Assembly (NCBI RefSeq): GCF_000297395.2
Contig: NZ_HF570108.1
Span: 979,810 to 1,043,809 of the forward strand
From: Micromonospora lupini str. Lupac 08
GTDB lineage: Bacteria; Actinomycetota; Actinomycetes; Mycobacteriales; Micromonosporaceae
Reading direction: 5' to 3'
DNA length: 64,000 nucleotides
Part shown: piece by piece, positions 1 to 11,896 of the stretch
Layout: every line of letters begins with the position of its first letter
Position numbering within the stretch: the stretch's first letter is position 1
The notes under the pieces: model-generated
Told to the model about the DNA's origin: nothing
Databases searched by the model: none
What the model saw: only the letters and a program-made list of their open reading frames with translations
Translations under genes and position numbers: made by a program

Positions 1-1
1 G

Positions 2-1660
<1,659 letters not shown>

Positions 1661-1669
1661 GCACGGCGC

Positions 1670-1704
1670 CTCCGTCGTACCGGCACGGCGCCGGTGCGGC
1701 GGAG
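1670..1704 (+). terminator. Hairpin terminator after mfd
   Basis: Ten bases past the mfd stop, two 15-base arms (1670-1684 and 1690-1704) pair completely if two G-U pairs are allowed, around a 5-base loop. There is no T-tract, as is usual in high-GC actinomycetes. It separates mfd from the lipoprotein gene. Confidence 0.6.
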
Positions 1705-1776
1705 CCGCCGGGCGGCCGGCGGATGGAGGTGGGGGGCGTCACAGCGCCGGGGTGCTGGCGTGAGAGAGTGACGGTC

Positions 1777-2544
1777 ATGCGTGCTCGCCGTCTTGTCGCC
1801 GTCGCCACCGTGGCGGTCGGGATCGTCGCCCTCTCCGGTTGCCGTGCCGAGCCCGGTGTCGCCGCCTACGTCGGGGATCACCGCATCACCCAGGATGCGG
1901 TCACCGCCGTGCTGGACGACCTGCGGGCGAAGAACCCGACGCCCCCGGCGGAGGACCCGTCCACCGCCGCGCAGCCGCCGCTGCCCGGCCCGGCCCAGGT
2001 GGCCAGCGTGCTGGTGCTGGGCGAGGTGTGCGCGCGGGTGTCGAAGGAGAAGAACTACCAGCCGCGCGCCCAGGTGTCGCCGGAGCAGGCGGCCCAGCAG
2101 TTCGGGCTCGCGCCGGACACCAGGTACGTGCGCTCGGTCGCCGAGCTGTACACCTGCCTGTCCGGGGTGCCGGCCGGCGAGGCGGTCGCCCCGACCGAGA
2201 AGGAGTTGGCCGACGTGGTCGCGGCGGGTCGTAAGGCCGCCAAGATTCCGGCCAACGTGAGCGACGAGGACGCCGCCCGTCAGCTCGACGGCGAGCAGTC
2301 GCGTGAGCAGTTGCGCGCCGCGCTCGCGACCCGCAGGTCGCTTGTCGAGGCGGTCGAGAGCTACGACGTGACAGTCAACCCCCGGTACCGGCCGTTGGAG
2401 TTCCCGGTGTTGACCTTCGAGGGCAACGCTCCCGCGGTGAGCGTTCCGCTGGGCGAGGCGGGCACCGACACGGTCACCGACGTCTCCACCCCGGACGCGA
2501 CGCCGTCGAGCGGGAACCCGGACGCCGAGGGCACGGCCAGCTGA
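1777..2544 (+). CDS. SurA N-terminal-like lipoprotein
   Basis: A 255-residue exported lipoprotein. The ATG at 1777 is chosen because it opens directly into a lipoprotein signal peptide (MRARR, hydrophobic stretch, LSGC with lipid-modified Cys22) and has a GAGAG ribosome site upstream; an in-frame GTG at 1768 is possible. Residues after the lipobox (AYVGDHRITQDAVTAVLDDL) resemble the N-terminal chaperone region of SurA/PrsA foldases. No parvulin PPIase domain follows, so it is probably a chaperone-like or structural lipoprotein. The C-terminus is rich in Thr, Asp and Ser. It ends 2 bases before mazG, suggesting translational coupling. It lies where other actinobacteria also carry a lipoprotein gene near mazG and eno. 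Confidence 0.8.
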   Translation: MRARRLVAVATVAVGIVALSGCRAEPGVAAYVGDHRITQDAVTAVLDDLRAKNPTPPAEDPSTAAQPPLPGPAQVASVLVLGEVCARVSKEKNYQPRAQVSPEQAAQQFGLAPDTRYVRSVAELYTCLSGVPAGEAVAPTEKELADVVAAGRKAAKIPANVSDEDAARQLDGEQSREQLRAALATRRSLVEAVESYDVTVNPRYRPLEFPVLTFEGNAPAVSVPLGEAGTDTVTDVSTPDATPSSGNPDAEGTAS

Positions 2545-2546
2545 GC

Positions 2547-3536
2547 ATGACGGCACGGATCGTCCTGCTGGTCACCTCACCCCGGTTGCCGGCCGGTCTG
2601 CTGACCTCGGCCGCCTGGGACGTCGTACGCCAGCATCCGGTCCTGGCCGGCGCGGAGAGCGAGTTGACCACGGCCGTGCGTCAGGCGGGCGCCGAGGTGA
2701 CGGTCGTCGACGGCCCGGCGACGCAGCCGCTGCTCGACACGGTGGCGGCGCACGGCGCGGCCGTCTGGTTGGCCGGCCCCGCCGGTGACGAGTCGCTGGC
2801 CCGGGAGCTGGGTCTGCGGCTGGCCCGGGAGCCGGGGCTGGCCGAGATGGAGCTGATGTACGGCTCGTGGGACCCGCCGGGTGCCCGGCTGCTCGACGCG
2901 GTGGCCGTGCTGGACCGGCTGGCCTCGCCGGGTGGTGACCCGTGGAAGCGGGCGCAGACGCACCAGAGCCTCGCGGGCTACCTGCTGGAGGAGAGCTACG
3001 AGGCGTACGACGCGATGATCGCGGACGACACCGACTCGCTGCGTGAGGAGTTGGGCGACGTGCTGTTGCAGGTGGTCCTGCACGCCCGGCTCGCGGAGGA
3101 CCTGCCCGAGGGCGAGCGGTGGACCATCGACGACGTGGCGGGTGGCCTGGTCGACAAGATGATCCGGCGCAATCCGCACGTCTTCGCCGGCGCCCAGGCG
3201 GGCACGCTGGACGAGATCACCGCAAACTGGGAGCGGATCAAGCGGGCCGAGAAGGCGCGCGATTCCGTCCTGGACGGTGTGGCGTTCAGCCAGCCCGCGC
3301 TGGCCCTGGCCGCGCAGATCCTGGACCGCGCCGCGCGCAACGGCCTGACCACCCCACTGCCGAACCCGGACGCTGAGCCCGACGACGAGGCGAAACTGGG
3401 CGCCACCCTCCTGACGATGGTCGCCAAGGCCCGCGAAGCCAACCTGAACCCGGAATCAGCCCTCCGCAAAATCACCCTGACCCAAGCCGAAAAGATCCGC
3501 GAAACGGAGTCCCAACCCGCGGCTGACCCGCGTTGA
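2547..3536 (+). CDS. mazG: Nucleoside triphosphate pyrophosphohydrolase MazG
   Basis: 329 residues, the length of the mycobacterial-type MazG with an extended N-terminal part. It hydrolyses (d)NTPs to NMP and PPi, clearing damaged nucleotides such as 5-OH-dCTP. The MazG core holds the metal-binding helices EESYEAYDAM and EELGDVLLQVV (about residues 150-178), followed by the WTIDDVAGGLVDKMIRRNPHVF segment typical of the family. The ATG starts 2 bases after the lipoprotein stop. The TGA stop lies inside the left arm of a strong inverted repeat (3533-3591). Confidence 0.93.
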   Translation: MTARIVLLVTSPRLPAGLLTSAAWDVVRQHPVLAGAESELTTAVRQAGAEVTVVDGPATQPLLDTVAAHGAAVWLAGPAGDESLARELGLRLAREPGLAEMELMYGSWDPPGARLLDAVAVLDRLASPGGDPWKRAQTHQSLAGYLLEESYEAYDAMIADDTDSLREELGDVLLQVVLHARLAEDLPEGERWTIDDVAGGLVDKMIRRNPHVFAGAQAGTLDEITANWERIKRAEKARDSVLDGVAFSQPALALAAQILDRAARNGLTTPLPNPDAEPDDEAKLGATLLTMVAKAREANLNPESALRKITLTQAEKIRETESQPAADPR

Positions 3537-3591
3537 TCATGAAGTTATTGCCGCGACAGGCCGAAGCGGGCGGCAATAACTTCATGATCGA
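3533..3591. repeat. Long inverted repeat overlapping the mazG stop codon
   Basis: Arms 3533-3554 (TTGATCATGAAGTTATTGCC...) and 3570-3591 pair over 22 bp with one G-T wobble, separated by 15 bases. The TGA of mazG (3534-3536) is within the left arm. The central part is AT-richer than its surroundings. It may end mazG transcription, but its size and composition suggest a REP-like mobile palindrome. Confidence 0.8.
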
Positions 3592-3634
3592 CCGAAGTGG
3601 GGTTGGGGCAGCGGGGTGTCGGTAGGGTGGGTTG

Positions 3635-5254
3635 GTGGAGGAGTTCGGGGTACTTGCGGAGCGTGTTGTCGAGGCACTGCTGGAGTCGCGGCCGGGGGTC
3701 GCCACCGCTGCCGGGGATCATCGGTTCGACTCTCGGCTTCCGGATTTCTCCGTCGACGCGGTGGCCGCCGACCGGGTGATGCTCTCCGACGCGGCGAACG
3801 CGCTGTCCGAACTGGACCCCGACTCGCTTGACGTCGACGAGCAGGTCGACCACGCGCTGCTCGCCTCATTCGTGGACCGGGAGCTGTTCGAGCTGACCGA
3901 GATCCGGTCGCACGAGTGGGACCCGCTGCACCACAATCCGGGCCCGCTGCTGCACCCGCTGCTGGCCCGCTCGTACGCCCCCGCCGAGGTGCGGTTGACG
4001 CAGGTGGCCGGCCGGCTCGCCGCCGTACCCGACGCCCTCGCCACCGCGCGCGCGACGCTGCGGGACATGCCGCGGATCCACGCCGAGACGGCGGTCGGGC
4101 AGTTCACCGGCACGGCCGCGCTGATCCGGGACGAGCTGCCGGGCCTGATCGCCCAGGCGCCGGGCGGCTTCGACGAGGTCGAGCCCGCGGCCACCGCCGC
4201 GATCGCCGCGCTTGACGAGTTCGTCGCCTGGCTACGTGCCGGCCTGGCCGCCGACGCGGGCCCCGGCCGGGACCCGCGGCTGGGCCGCCGCCGCTGGGAG
4301 GCGCGGCTCTGGCACACCCTCGACAGCGAGCTGGGGGCCGCCGAGATCCAGCGTCGTGCCTGGGCCAACCTCGACCGGGTGACCGCGGAGATCCGCGCGG
4401 CGGCCGTCGAGCTGGTCGGTGGGCCGGCCGACGACGAGGCGGTACGGCGGGCGCTGGACGTGCTCGCCGCCGAGCACCCGGACGACTCGACAATCGTCGA
4501 GCTGGCCGGGGTGAGCCTGGACGAGGCGACCGACTTCGTCCGCACCCACGACCTGGTCACCCTGGTCGACGACCGGTGCGTGATCCAGGAAATGCCGGAG
4601 TTCGCGCGGGGCGTCGCGGTGGCGTACTGCGACTCGCCCGGCCCGCTGGAGACCGCGGCGGTGCCGACCTTCTACTGCATCGCGCCCACCCCGGCGGACT
4701 GGTCGGCGGGGCGCGTGGACTCGTTCTACCGCGAATACAACGATCACATGGTCCGCAACCTGACCGTGCACGAGGCGATGCCCGGCCACTTCCTCCAGCT
4801 CGCGCACGCCCGGCGGCACGTCGGCGGCACGCGGGTGCGGGCGCTGGCCCGGTCCGGCCCGTTCGTCGAGGGCTGGGCGGTGTACGCCGAGGAGCTGATG
4901 GCCGGGCTCGGCTTCGGTGGCCTGCCGGTGCGGTTGCAGCAGCTCAAGATGCAGCTCCGCATGACCATCAACGCGCTGCTCGACCAGTTGGTGCACGCCG
5001 AGGACCTGCCGGAGGCCGAGGCGATGGCACTGATGACCGGGCGCGGCTTCCAGGAGGAGGGCGAGGCGGCCGGCAAGTGGCGTCGGTCGCTGCTCACCTC
5101 GACGCAGCTCTCCACCTACTTCGTGGGGTACAGCGAGGTGGCCGAGATCGCCGCGGCCCGCCCGGACGGGGTGTCGGTGCGCGACTGGCACGACGCGATG
5201 CTCGCCCAGGACTGCCCGCCCCCGCGCCACCTGCGCACGCTGCTGGGCATCTGA
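3635..5254 (+). CDS. DUF885 family protein (putative metal-dependent hydrolase)
   Basis: 539 residues from GTG 3635; a TTG at 3632 would add one residue. The DUF885 family is characterised by a thermolysin-like His-Glu motif; here it is HEAMPGHFLQ (about residues 377-386), followed by the FVEGWAVYAEELM segment that supplies another conserved Glu. This supports a zinc-dependent carboxypeptidase or dipeptidase-like fold, but members are mostly uncharacterised. No signal peptide or membrane segment is evident, so it is probably cytoplasmic. Its 3' end faces a lipoprotein gene only 6 bases away on the other strand. Confidence 0.85.
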   Translation: MEEFGVLAERVVEALLESRPGVATAAGDHRFDSRLPDFSVDAVAADRVMLSDAANALSELDPDSLDVDEQVDHALLASFVDRELFELTEIRSHEWDPLHHNPGPLLHPLLARSYAPAEVRLTQVAGRLAAVPDALATARATLRDMPRIHAETAVGQFTGTAALIRDELPGLIAQAPGGFDEVEPAATAAIAALDEFVAWLRAGLAADAGPGRDPRLGRRRWEARLWHTLDSELGAAEIQRRAWANLDRVTAEIRAAAVELVGGPADDEAVRRALDVLAAEHPDDSTIVELAGVSLDEATDFVRTHDLVTLVDDRCVIQEMPEFARGVAVAYCDSPGPLETAAVPTFYCIAPTPADWSAGRVDSFYREYNDHMVRNLTVHEAMPGHFLQLAHARRHVGGTRVRALARSGPFVEGWAVYAEELMAGLGFGGLPVRLQQLKMQLRMTINALLDQLVHAEDLPEAEAMALMTGRGFQEEGEAAGKWRRSLLTSTQLSTYFVGYSEVAEIAAARPDGVSVRDWHDAMLAQDCPPPRHLRTLLGI

Positions 5255-7450
<2,196 letters not shown>

Positions 7451-7456
7451 GAGATT

Positions 7457-7493
7457 GTCGGGAAGCCCCGCAGCGGCCCTGGGGCTTCCCGAC
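7457..7493 (+). terminator. Terminator after eno
   Basis: Perfect 13-bp stem (7457-7469 with 7481-7493, GTCGGGAAGCCCC and its complement), 11-base loop, beginning 6 bases after the eno stop. There is no T-tract. Confidence 0.75.
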
Positions 7494-7534
7494 GAACTCG
7501 GCAACACACGTAGCCTCGGGGGAGGGGTGTGACG

Positions 7535-8173
7535 ATGCAGCGCCGCACACCGGGTGGTCAACGTCCCGCCCGCCGACCTGGTCAGGCCGGCCGGCCGGGT
7601 GCTGGCCGGACCGCCCGCGGGTCGCTCCGGGACGCCGGCGTACGCGCCGAACCGCGCGGCGCAGCCGGTCGGGCGCCGGGCGCGGTCCGGGGCGCCGAGG
7701 GCGTGCGCTCCGCGAACCGTCCGGCCGCTGCCCGGCGTACGGCCTCGGGCGGCGCCGTGAAGCGCCTCGCCGCACCCCATCCCCGTCGCTTCACCGGCCG
7801 GGCCACGGTGCTCTGCGCGGTGCTGATCGCGCTCGCCCTCGCGTACACCTACCCGGTGCGCGTCTACCTGGACCAGCAGGCCGACATCGAGCGGATGGAG
7901 GCCGCCCAGGCGGCGCAGGAGGAGGAGATCGCCAAGCTGGCCGCGGAAGCGGCCAAGTGGCAGGACGACGAGTACATCACCACGCAGGTTCGGGAGCGGT
8001 TCTTCATGGGCCGGCCGGGCGAGAAGATGATGGTGGTGCTGAACGACCCGGACGGCGCGGCCCGCGACGCCGGGAAGTCGCCCGGCTCGGGCGCCCCGGC
8101 CGGTCCGACGACCTGGTACGACACGCTCTGGTCGAGTGTGCGGGCGGCGGACAGCCAGCAGCCGGGCAAGTGA
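7535..8173 (+). CDS. FtsB/DivIC-family septum formation initiator
   Basis: 212 residues. The GGAGGGG site at 7521-7527 lies 7 bases before ATG 7535 but only 1 base before the in-frame GTG 7529, so the ATG is chosen. The protein has a long basic, Arg/Pro/Ala-rich cytoplasmic tail (1-85), one transmembrane helix (about 88-108), a short coiled coil (ADIERMEAAQAAQEEEIAKL, 116-135) and the family motif YITTQVRERFFMGRPGEKM. FtsB/DivIC proteins bridge FtsL and FtsQ in the divisome. The position between eno and the DUF501 gene matches Rv1024. The C-terminal tail after about residue 170 is low-complexity. Confidence 0.9.
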   Translation: MQRRTPGGQRPARRPGQAGRPGAGRTARGSLRDAGVRAEPRGAAGRAPGAVRGAEGVRSANRPAAARRTASGGAVKRLAAPHPRRFTGRATVLCAVLIALALAYTYPVRVYLDQQADIERMEAAQAAQEEEIAKLAAEAAKWQDDEYITTQVRERFFMGRPGEKMMVVLNDPDGAARDAGKSPGSGAPAGPTTWYDTLWSSVRAADSQQPGK

Positions 8174-8207
8174 GCCACCGACCAGCACACCAGGAGAGAC
8201 GAGCACC

Positions 8208-8765
8208 GTGACTGTCGCACCACCGCCGGAGTCGGCGGCGGATTCCGTACCCCTGCCGCAGCGGGAGCCGGCCACCGAGGCCGACCTGGCCGCGGTGGCG
8301 GCGCAGCTGGGCCGGACGCCCCGGGGCACCCGGGCGGTGGCCCACCGCTGCCCGTGCGGCCTGCCCGACGTGGTGGAGACGACACCCCGCCTCGCCGACG
8401 GCACCCCGTTCCCGACGCTGTACTACCTGACCTGTCCCCGGGCCACCGCGGCGTGCAGCCGGCTGGAGTCGGCCGGGCTGATGCGGGAGATGGCCGACCG
8501 GCTGTCGACGGATCCGGAGCTGGCCGCCCACTACCGGGCAGCGCACGAGGACTACCTGGCCCGCCGCGAGGCGATCGGCGAGGTGCCGGAGATCGCGGGC
8601 ATCTCCGCCGGTGGGATGCCGGGCCGGGTGAAGTGCCTGCACGTGCACCTCGGCCACGCCCTGGGCGCCGGCCCCGGCGTGAACCCGTTCGGCGACGAGA
8701 CGTTGGCGCTTGTCGAGCCCTGGTGGGCGAGCGGCCCGTGCGTCGACGTGCCCCCCACGGAATGA
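8208..8765 (+). CDS. DUF501 domain protein
   Basis: 185 residues from GTG 8208, which has an AGGAGAG site upstream and is followed by the low-complexity TVAPPPESAAD start. The DUF501 core contains VAHRCPCGLPDVVET, a possible metal site, the YYLTCPRATAACSRLES segment and the C-terminal GRVKCLHVHLGHALG motif with NPFGD. The Cys and His richness suggests metal binding. The function is unknown; the family is found next to eno, DivIC and ppx across actinobacteria (compare Rv1025). Its TGA overlaps the ATG of argA by 3 bases (ATGA). Confidence 0.88.
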   Translation: MTVAPPPESAADSVPLPQREPATEADLAAVAAQLGRTPRGTRAVAHRCPCGLPDVVETTPRLADGTPFPTLYYLTCPRATAACSRLESAGLMREMADRLSTDPELAAHYRAAHEDYLARREAIGEVPEIAGISAGGMPGRVKCLHVHLGHALGAGPGVNPFGDETLALVEPWWASGPCVDVPPTE

Positions 8766-9283
8766 CCACGCAGGCCGAGGGCCGGGTCCTGGTGCGGCGG
8801 GCCCGCACCCGGGACGTACAGGGCATCCGCCGGTTGGTCGACACGTACACCGACGACCGGCGGTTGCTGAGCAAGGCCACCGTCACCCTCTACGAGGACG
8901 TGCAGGAGTTCCGGGTGGCGGTCCGGCCCGACGACGGCGTCGTGGTGGGCTGCGGGGCGTTGCACGTGATGTGGGAGGACCTGGCCGAGATCCGCACGGT
9001 CGCCGTCGACCCGTCCTGTCGTGGCCAGCGGATCGGGCACCGGCTGGTGGGTGAGCTGATCGACGAGGCCCGGCAGTTGGGTGTGGCGCGGATCTTCGCG
9101 CTCACCTTCGAGACCCGGTTCTTCGGCTCGTTCGGCTTCCGTGAGATCGACGGCGCTCCCGTGCCGCAGCCGGTCTACGAGCAGTTGCTGCGCTCGTACG
9201 ACGAGGGTGTCGCGCAGTTCCTGGACCTGGAGCGGGTCAAGCCGAACACGCTTGGCAACACCCGGATGCTGCTGCGGCTGTAG
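8762..9283 (+). CDS. argA: Amino-acid N-acetyltransferase, actinobacterial ArgA type
   Basis: 173-residue GNAT protein. It closely follows the short N-acetylglutamate synthase of mycobacteria (Rv2747 type): VRRARTRDVQGIRRLVDTY at the start, GCGALHVMW, EIRTVAVDPSCRGQRIGHRLV (acetyl-CoA pyrophosphate loop) and the C-terminal LDLERVKPNTLGNTRMLL. It would acetylate glutamate with acetyl-CoA, the first step of arginine synthesis. The ATG overlaps the DUF501 stop (ATGA), implying translational coupling. No other arginine genes are in the window, so its place between DUF501 and ppx is notable. Confidence 0.88.
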   Translation: MTTQAEGRVLVRRARTRDVQGIRRLVDTYTDDRRLLSKATVTLYEDVQEFRVAVRPDDGVVVGCGALHVMWEDLAEIRTVAVDPSCRGQRIGHRLVGELIDEARQLGVARIFALTFETRFFGSFGFREIDGAPVPQPVYEQLLRSYDEGVAQFLDLERVKPNTLGNTRMLLRL

Positions 9284-9318
9284 ATCGCACCGGGCGGTGG
9301 CTGTCGTAGGGTTGCGGG

Positions 9319-10260
9319 GTGACGACGCGTGTGGCGGCCATCGACTGCGGGACCAACTCGATCCGACTGCTGGTCGCCGACCTGCCCGAGGCCTCGGCCG
9401 GGCCGCAGGCCCCGCTCACCGACGTGACCCGACGGATGGAGATCGTCCGGCTCGGGCAGGGCGTGGACCGGACGGGACGGCTGGCGCCGGAGGCGATCGA
9501 GCGGACGCGGGTGGCGCTGGCGTCGTACGCGGCCGACATCGAGAAGCTTGGCGCGCAGCGGGTCCGGATGTGCGCCACCTCGGCCTCCCGGGACGCCGCA
9601 AACGCCGACGACTTCACCGAGATGGTGCGCAGCACCCTCGGTGTCGCGCCCGAGGTGGTCAGCGGCGACGAGGAGGCCCGGCTGTCGTTCACCGGCGCGG
9701 TGCGCGGGCTGCCCGCCGACGCGGTGGAGCCGTTCCTGGTCGTCGACATCGGCGGTGGCTCCACCGAGTTCGTGGTCGGTGACCGGGCGGCCGGTGTGCG
9801 CTCGGCGATCTCCGTGGACATCGGGTGCGTCCGGATGACTGAGCGGCACCTGTCCGACGACCCGCCGACGGCCGCGCAGATCGCCGCCGCGCAGGCCGAC
9901 ATCGCCGCCGTCGTGGACCGGGCGCTCGCGGCGGTGCCCGGCCGCGAGGCCGCCACCCTGGTCGGCCTCGCCGGTTCGGTCACCACAGTGGTCGCCATCG
10001 CCCAGGGCCTGCGGGAGTACGACCCGGAGCGCATCCACCACGCCCGGGTGTCGTACGAGGCGGTGGCGCGGGTGACCACGGACCTGCTCGGTCAGACCAG
10101 CGCGCAGCGGTTGGCGATCCCGGTGATGCACCCGGGCCGGGCCGACGTGATCGGGGCGGGGGCGCTCGTGCTTCGCGTGATCATGGAGCGGGCCGGGATG
10201 CCCTCGGTGGTCGCCTCGGAGCACGACATCCTCGACGGCATCGCCTGGAGCCTCCAGTAG
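9319..10260 (+). CDS. ppx: Exopolyphosphatase / pppGpp phosphohydrolase (Ppx/GppA family)
   Basis: 313 residues from GTG 9319. It has the two actin-like ATPase phosphate loops: AAIDCGTNSIRLLVAD near the N-terminus and VVDIGGGSTEFVVGD in the middle, with the catalytic Glu region DEEARLSF between them. The short single-module form without the C-terminal HD domain is typical of actinobacteria. It would degrade polyphosphate or hydrolyse pppGpp. It is probably co-transcribed with DUF501 and argA (35-base gap). A hairpin-forming repeat follows 14 bases after the stop. Confidence 0.93.
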   Translation: MTTRVAAIDCGTNSIRLLVADLPEASAGPQAPLTDVTRRMEIVRLGQGVDRTGRLAPEAIERTRVALASYAADIEKLGAQRVRMCATSASRDAANADDFTEMVRSTLGVAPEVVSGDEEARLSFTGAVRGLPADAVEPFLVVDIGGGSTEFVVGDRAAGVRSAISVDIGCVRMTERHLSDDPPTAAQIAAAQADIAAVVDRALAAVPGREAATLVGLAGSVTTVVAIAQGLREYDPERIHHARVSYEAVARVTTDLLGQTSAQRLAIPVMHPGRADVIGAGALVLRVIMERAGMPSVVASEHDILDGIAWSLQ

Positions 10261-10274
10261 GCCAGCCGCGCCCC

Positions 10275-10352
10275 TGATCGACTCGGTTTCGCTGAAATCG
10301 CGGTGTCCCCCGCATCGGGATGCCCCGATTTCCAGGAACTCGTGTGGATCAA
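10275..10352. repeat. Imperfect inverted repeat, TGATC...GATCA family
   Basis: Two 36-base arms (10274-10309 region and 10317-10352) match in reverse complement at about 26 of 36 positions, with intact TGATC/GATCA ends. The left arm (TGATCGACTCGGTTTCGCTG...) resembles the element at 37440-37517: both share TGATC.ACTC at the outside and TCGCGGTGTC near the loop. It is the main content of the 163-base ppx-padR gap. Confidence 0.65.
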
Positions 10353-10398
10353 GCCCGACCTCGCTCGGCGCGTCGGGGGTGAATCGTTGACGCTACTT

Positions 10399-10424
10399 CG
10401 CATTACGCACTAGTGTGCAATGCG
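10399..10424. promoter_or_regulatory. Candidate PadR operator over its own start codon
   Basis: A 26-base dyad with 13-base arms (CGCATTACGCACT / AGTGTGCAATGCG, centre 10411/10412) matching at 11 of 13 positions. PadR regulators bind such dyads and often repress their own operon. Here the right arm runs into the GTG start at 10424, so binding would block initiation. Confidence 0.55.
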
Positions 10425-10756
10425 TGGACACCACACAGTTGTTGAAGGGCGTGCTCGATCTGGCCGTCCTGGCCGTCCTCCGGGAGGAGGACGGTTACGG
10501 TTACGACATCCTGCGCCGGCTCCGCGAGGCCGGCCTGGAGGAGATCGGCGACGCCTCGGTCTACGGCACGCTGCGCCGGCTCTTCGCCGCCGGCCTGCTC
10601 ACCACCTACGTGGTGCCGAGCGAGACCGGCCCGCACCGCAAGTACTACTCACTCAACGCCGCCGGGCGTGACCAGTTGACCCGCTCCGGCAAGCTCTGGC
10701 GCTCGTTCGCCACCACCATGGACACTCTGCTCGACGATCGGGGGCTGGCGGCATGA
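10424..10756 (+). CDS. PadR-family transcriptional regulator
   Basis: 110 residues from GTG 10424 (MDTTQLLKGVLDLAVLAVL); a GTG at 10415 would add three residues not typical of the family. It contains the PadR winged helix (about 1-85: REEDGYGYDILRRLREAG, SVYGTLRRLFAAGLL, wing YVVPSETGPHRKYYSLNAAG) and a short C-terminal dimerisation helix. Its ATGA overlap with the HAAS gene indicates a two-gene operon, and the dyad over its start suggests autorepression. Effector unknown. Confidence 0.92.
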   Translation: MDTTQLLKGVLDLAVLAVLREEDGYGYDILRRLREAGLEEIGDASVYGTLRRLFAAGLLTTYVVPSETGPHRKYYSLNAAGRDQLTRSGKLWRSFATTMDTLLDDRGLAA

Positions 10757-11766
10757 CCGTCACGGAGCAGGAGATCACCGACTACGTGGCGCGGGTCCGG
10801 GCCGCTCTGGCCGACCTGACGCCCGACCGGCGCGACGAGCTGACCGAGGATCTCGCCGACCATCTCACCGAGGTCGCCGCCGAGGGCGAGGGCACCCTCG
10901 TCGAGCGGCTGGGCGAGCCGGAGACGTACGCCGCCGAGCTGCGCGCCGCGGCCGGCGTCGGCGTGGGCGGTGGCCGCAACCTCGACCAGCGGGTCGCCAC
11001 CGCCGTGGTCCGGGCGCGCGGCCGACTGCGCGCCATCGACACCCGGCTCGGCCCACCACTGGGGTACGAGACGGCGAGCGACTTCCTCCGACTGCTGCGC
11101 CCGGGTTGGTGGGTGCTGCGCGGCTACCTGGCGGCGATGCTGGTCACCGTGATCACCACGGGTGGCAGCTTCGGTCTGCTGCCCCGCTTCGGTGGCGAGC
11201 TGCTGGCCGGCCTGATCATGCTTGTCGGTTTCGTGCTCGCCTCGATCTGGCTCGGTCGCCGGTCCGGTCAGTTGAGTCGCTGGCCACGGTCCGCGATGCA
11301 GGTCGGTAGCGCGGTGCTCGTGGTGTTCGCGCTGTCCGCCCTGATGCAGGCCGAGGACCGGATGCGCTACGGCGACTACGGCTACGACCCCACGTCGGTC
11401 GACAACCCGTACGACCGGATCAGGGACGTCTTCGTCTACGACAGCGAGGGCCGGCTGGTCGAGAACGCCCGGCTCTTCGACGAGAACGGCAATCCGATCC
11501 GACTCGGCTATCCGGACTGCAAGGAGCTCGCCGAGGCCTACGCCAATCCGGTGCTGCGGGCCTACCCGTACTGCCCGGACCGGGCGCCCTTCGGGCCGCG
11601 AGGCCCGGGCATGCCCGCCCGGCCGACGGTCGGCCCGCAGCCGACCGACACGTCGACGCCGAGCGAGACTCCGGTTGTCCCGACACCCACGTCGACCCCG
11701 GCGAGCCCGAGCGCGACACCGAGCGCGACACCGAGTGGCGACCCGACCCCGACGCGGACGAGCTGA
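10753..11766 (+). CDS. HAAS (DUF1700-like) domain membrane protein
   Basis: 337 residues. N-terminal HAAS-type helical domain (about 1-75: DYVARVRAALADLTPDRRDELTEDLADHLTEV ... RLGEPETYAAELRAAAG), then three hydrophobic segments (about 115-175 and 180-200), and a hydrophilic extracellular part ending in a Thr/Pro/Ser-rich tail (about 295-337). HAAS proteins are commonly encoded with PadR regulators and are thought to sense or transmit envelope signals. It starts inside the padR stop (ATGA). The Thr/Pro tail may span the wall or be glycosylated; that is inference. Confidence 0.8.
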   Translation: MTVTEQEITDYVARVRAALADLTPDRRDELTEDLADHLTEVAAEGEGTLVERLGEPETYAAELRAAAGVGVGGGRNLDQRVATAVVRARGRLRAIDTRLGPPLGYETASDFLRLLRPGWWVLRGYLAAMLVTVITTGGSFGLLPRFGGELLAGLIMLVGFVLASIWLGRRSGQLSRWPRSAMQVGSAVLVVFALSALMQAEDRMRYGDYGYDPTSVDNPYDRIRDVFVYDSEGRLVENARLFDENGNPIRLGYPDCKELAEAYANPVLRAYPYCPDRAPFGPRGPGMPARPTVGPQPTDTSTPSETPVVPTPTSTPASPSATPSATPSGDPTPTRTS

Positions 11767-11830
11767 CGGGCGATGTGAACCAGATCATGCACACGATGCT
11801 GGGAAATAGCTGAACGGACGAGGCGAGCGG

Positions 11831-11867
11831 GACGACACCGGAAATCAATGATCGTTACGGTGTCGTC
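11831..11867. promoter_or_regulatory. Hairpin between HAAS gene and next gene
   Basis: Perfect 10-bp arms GACGACACCG (11831-11840) and CGGTGTCGTC (11858-11867) with a 17-base AT-richer loop. It lies 64 bases past the HAAS stop and 30 bases before the next GTG. It could terminate the PadR operon or be an operator or leader of the next gene. Confidence 0.45.
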
Positions 11868-11896
11868 TGCTCATCCACCCCTCGGAAGGAACCCCC

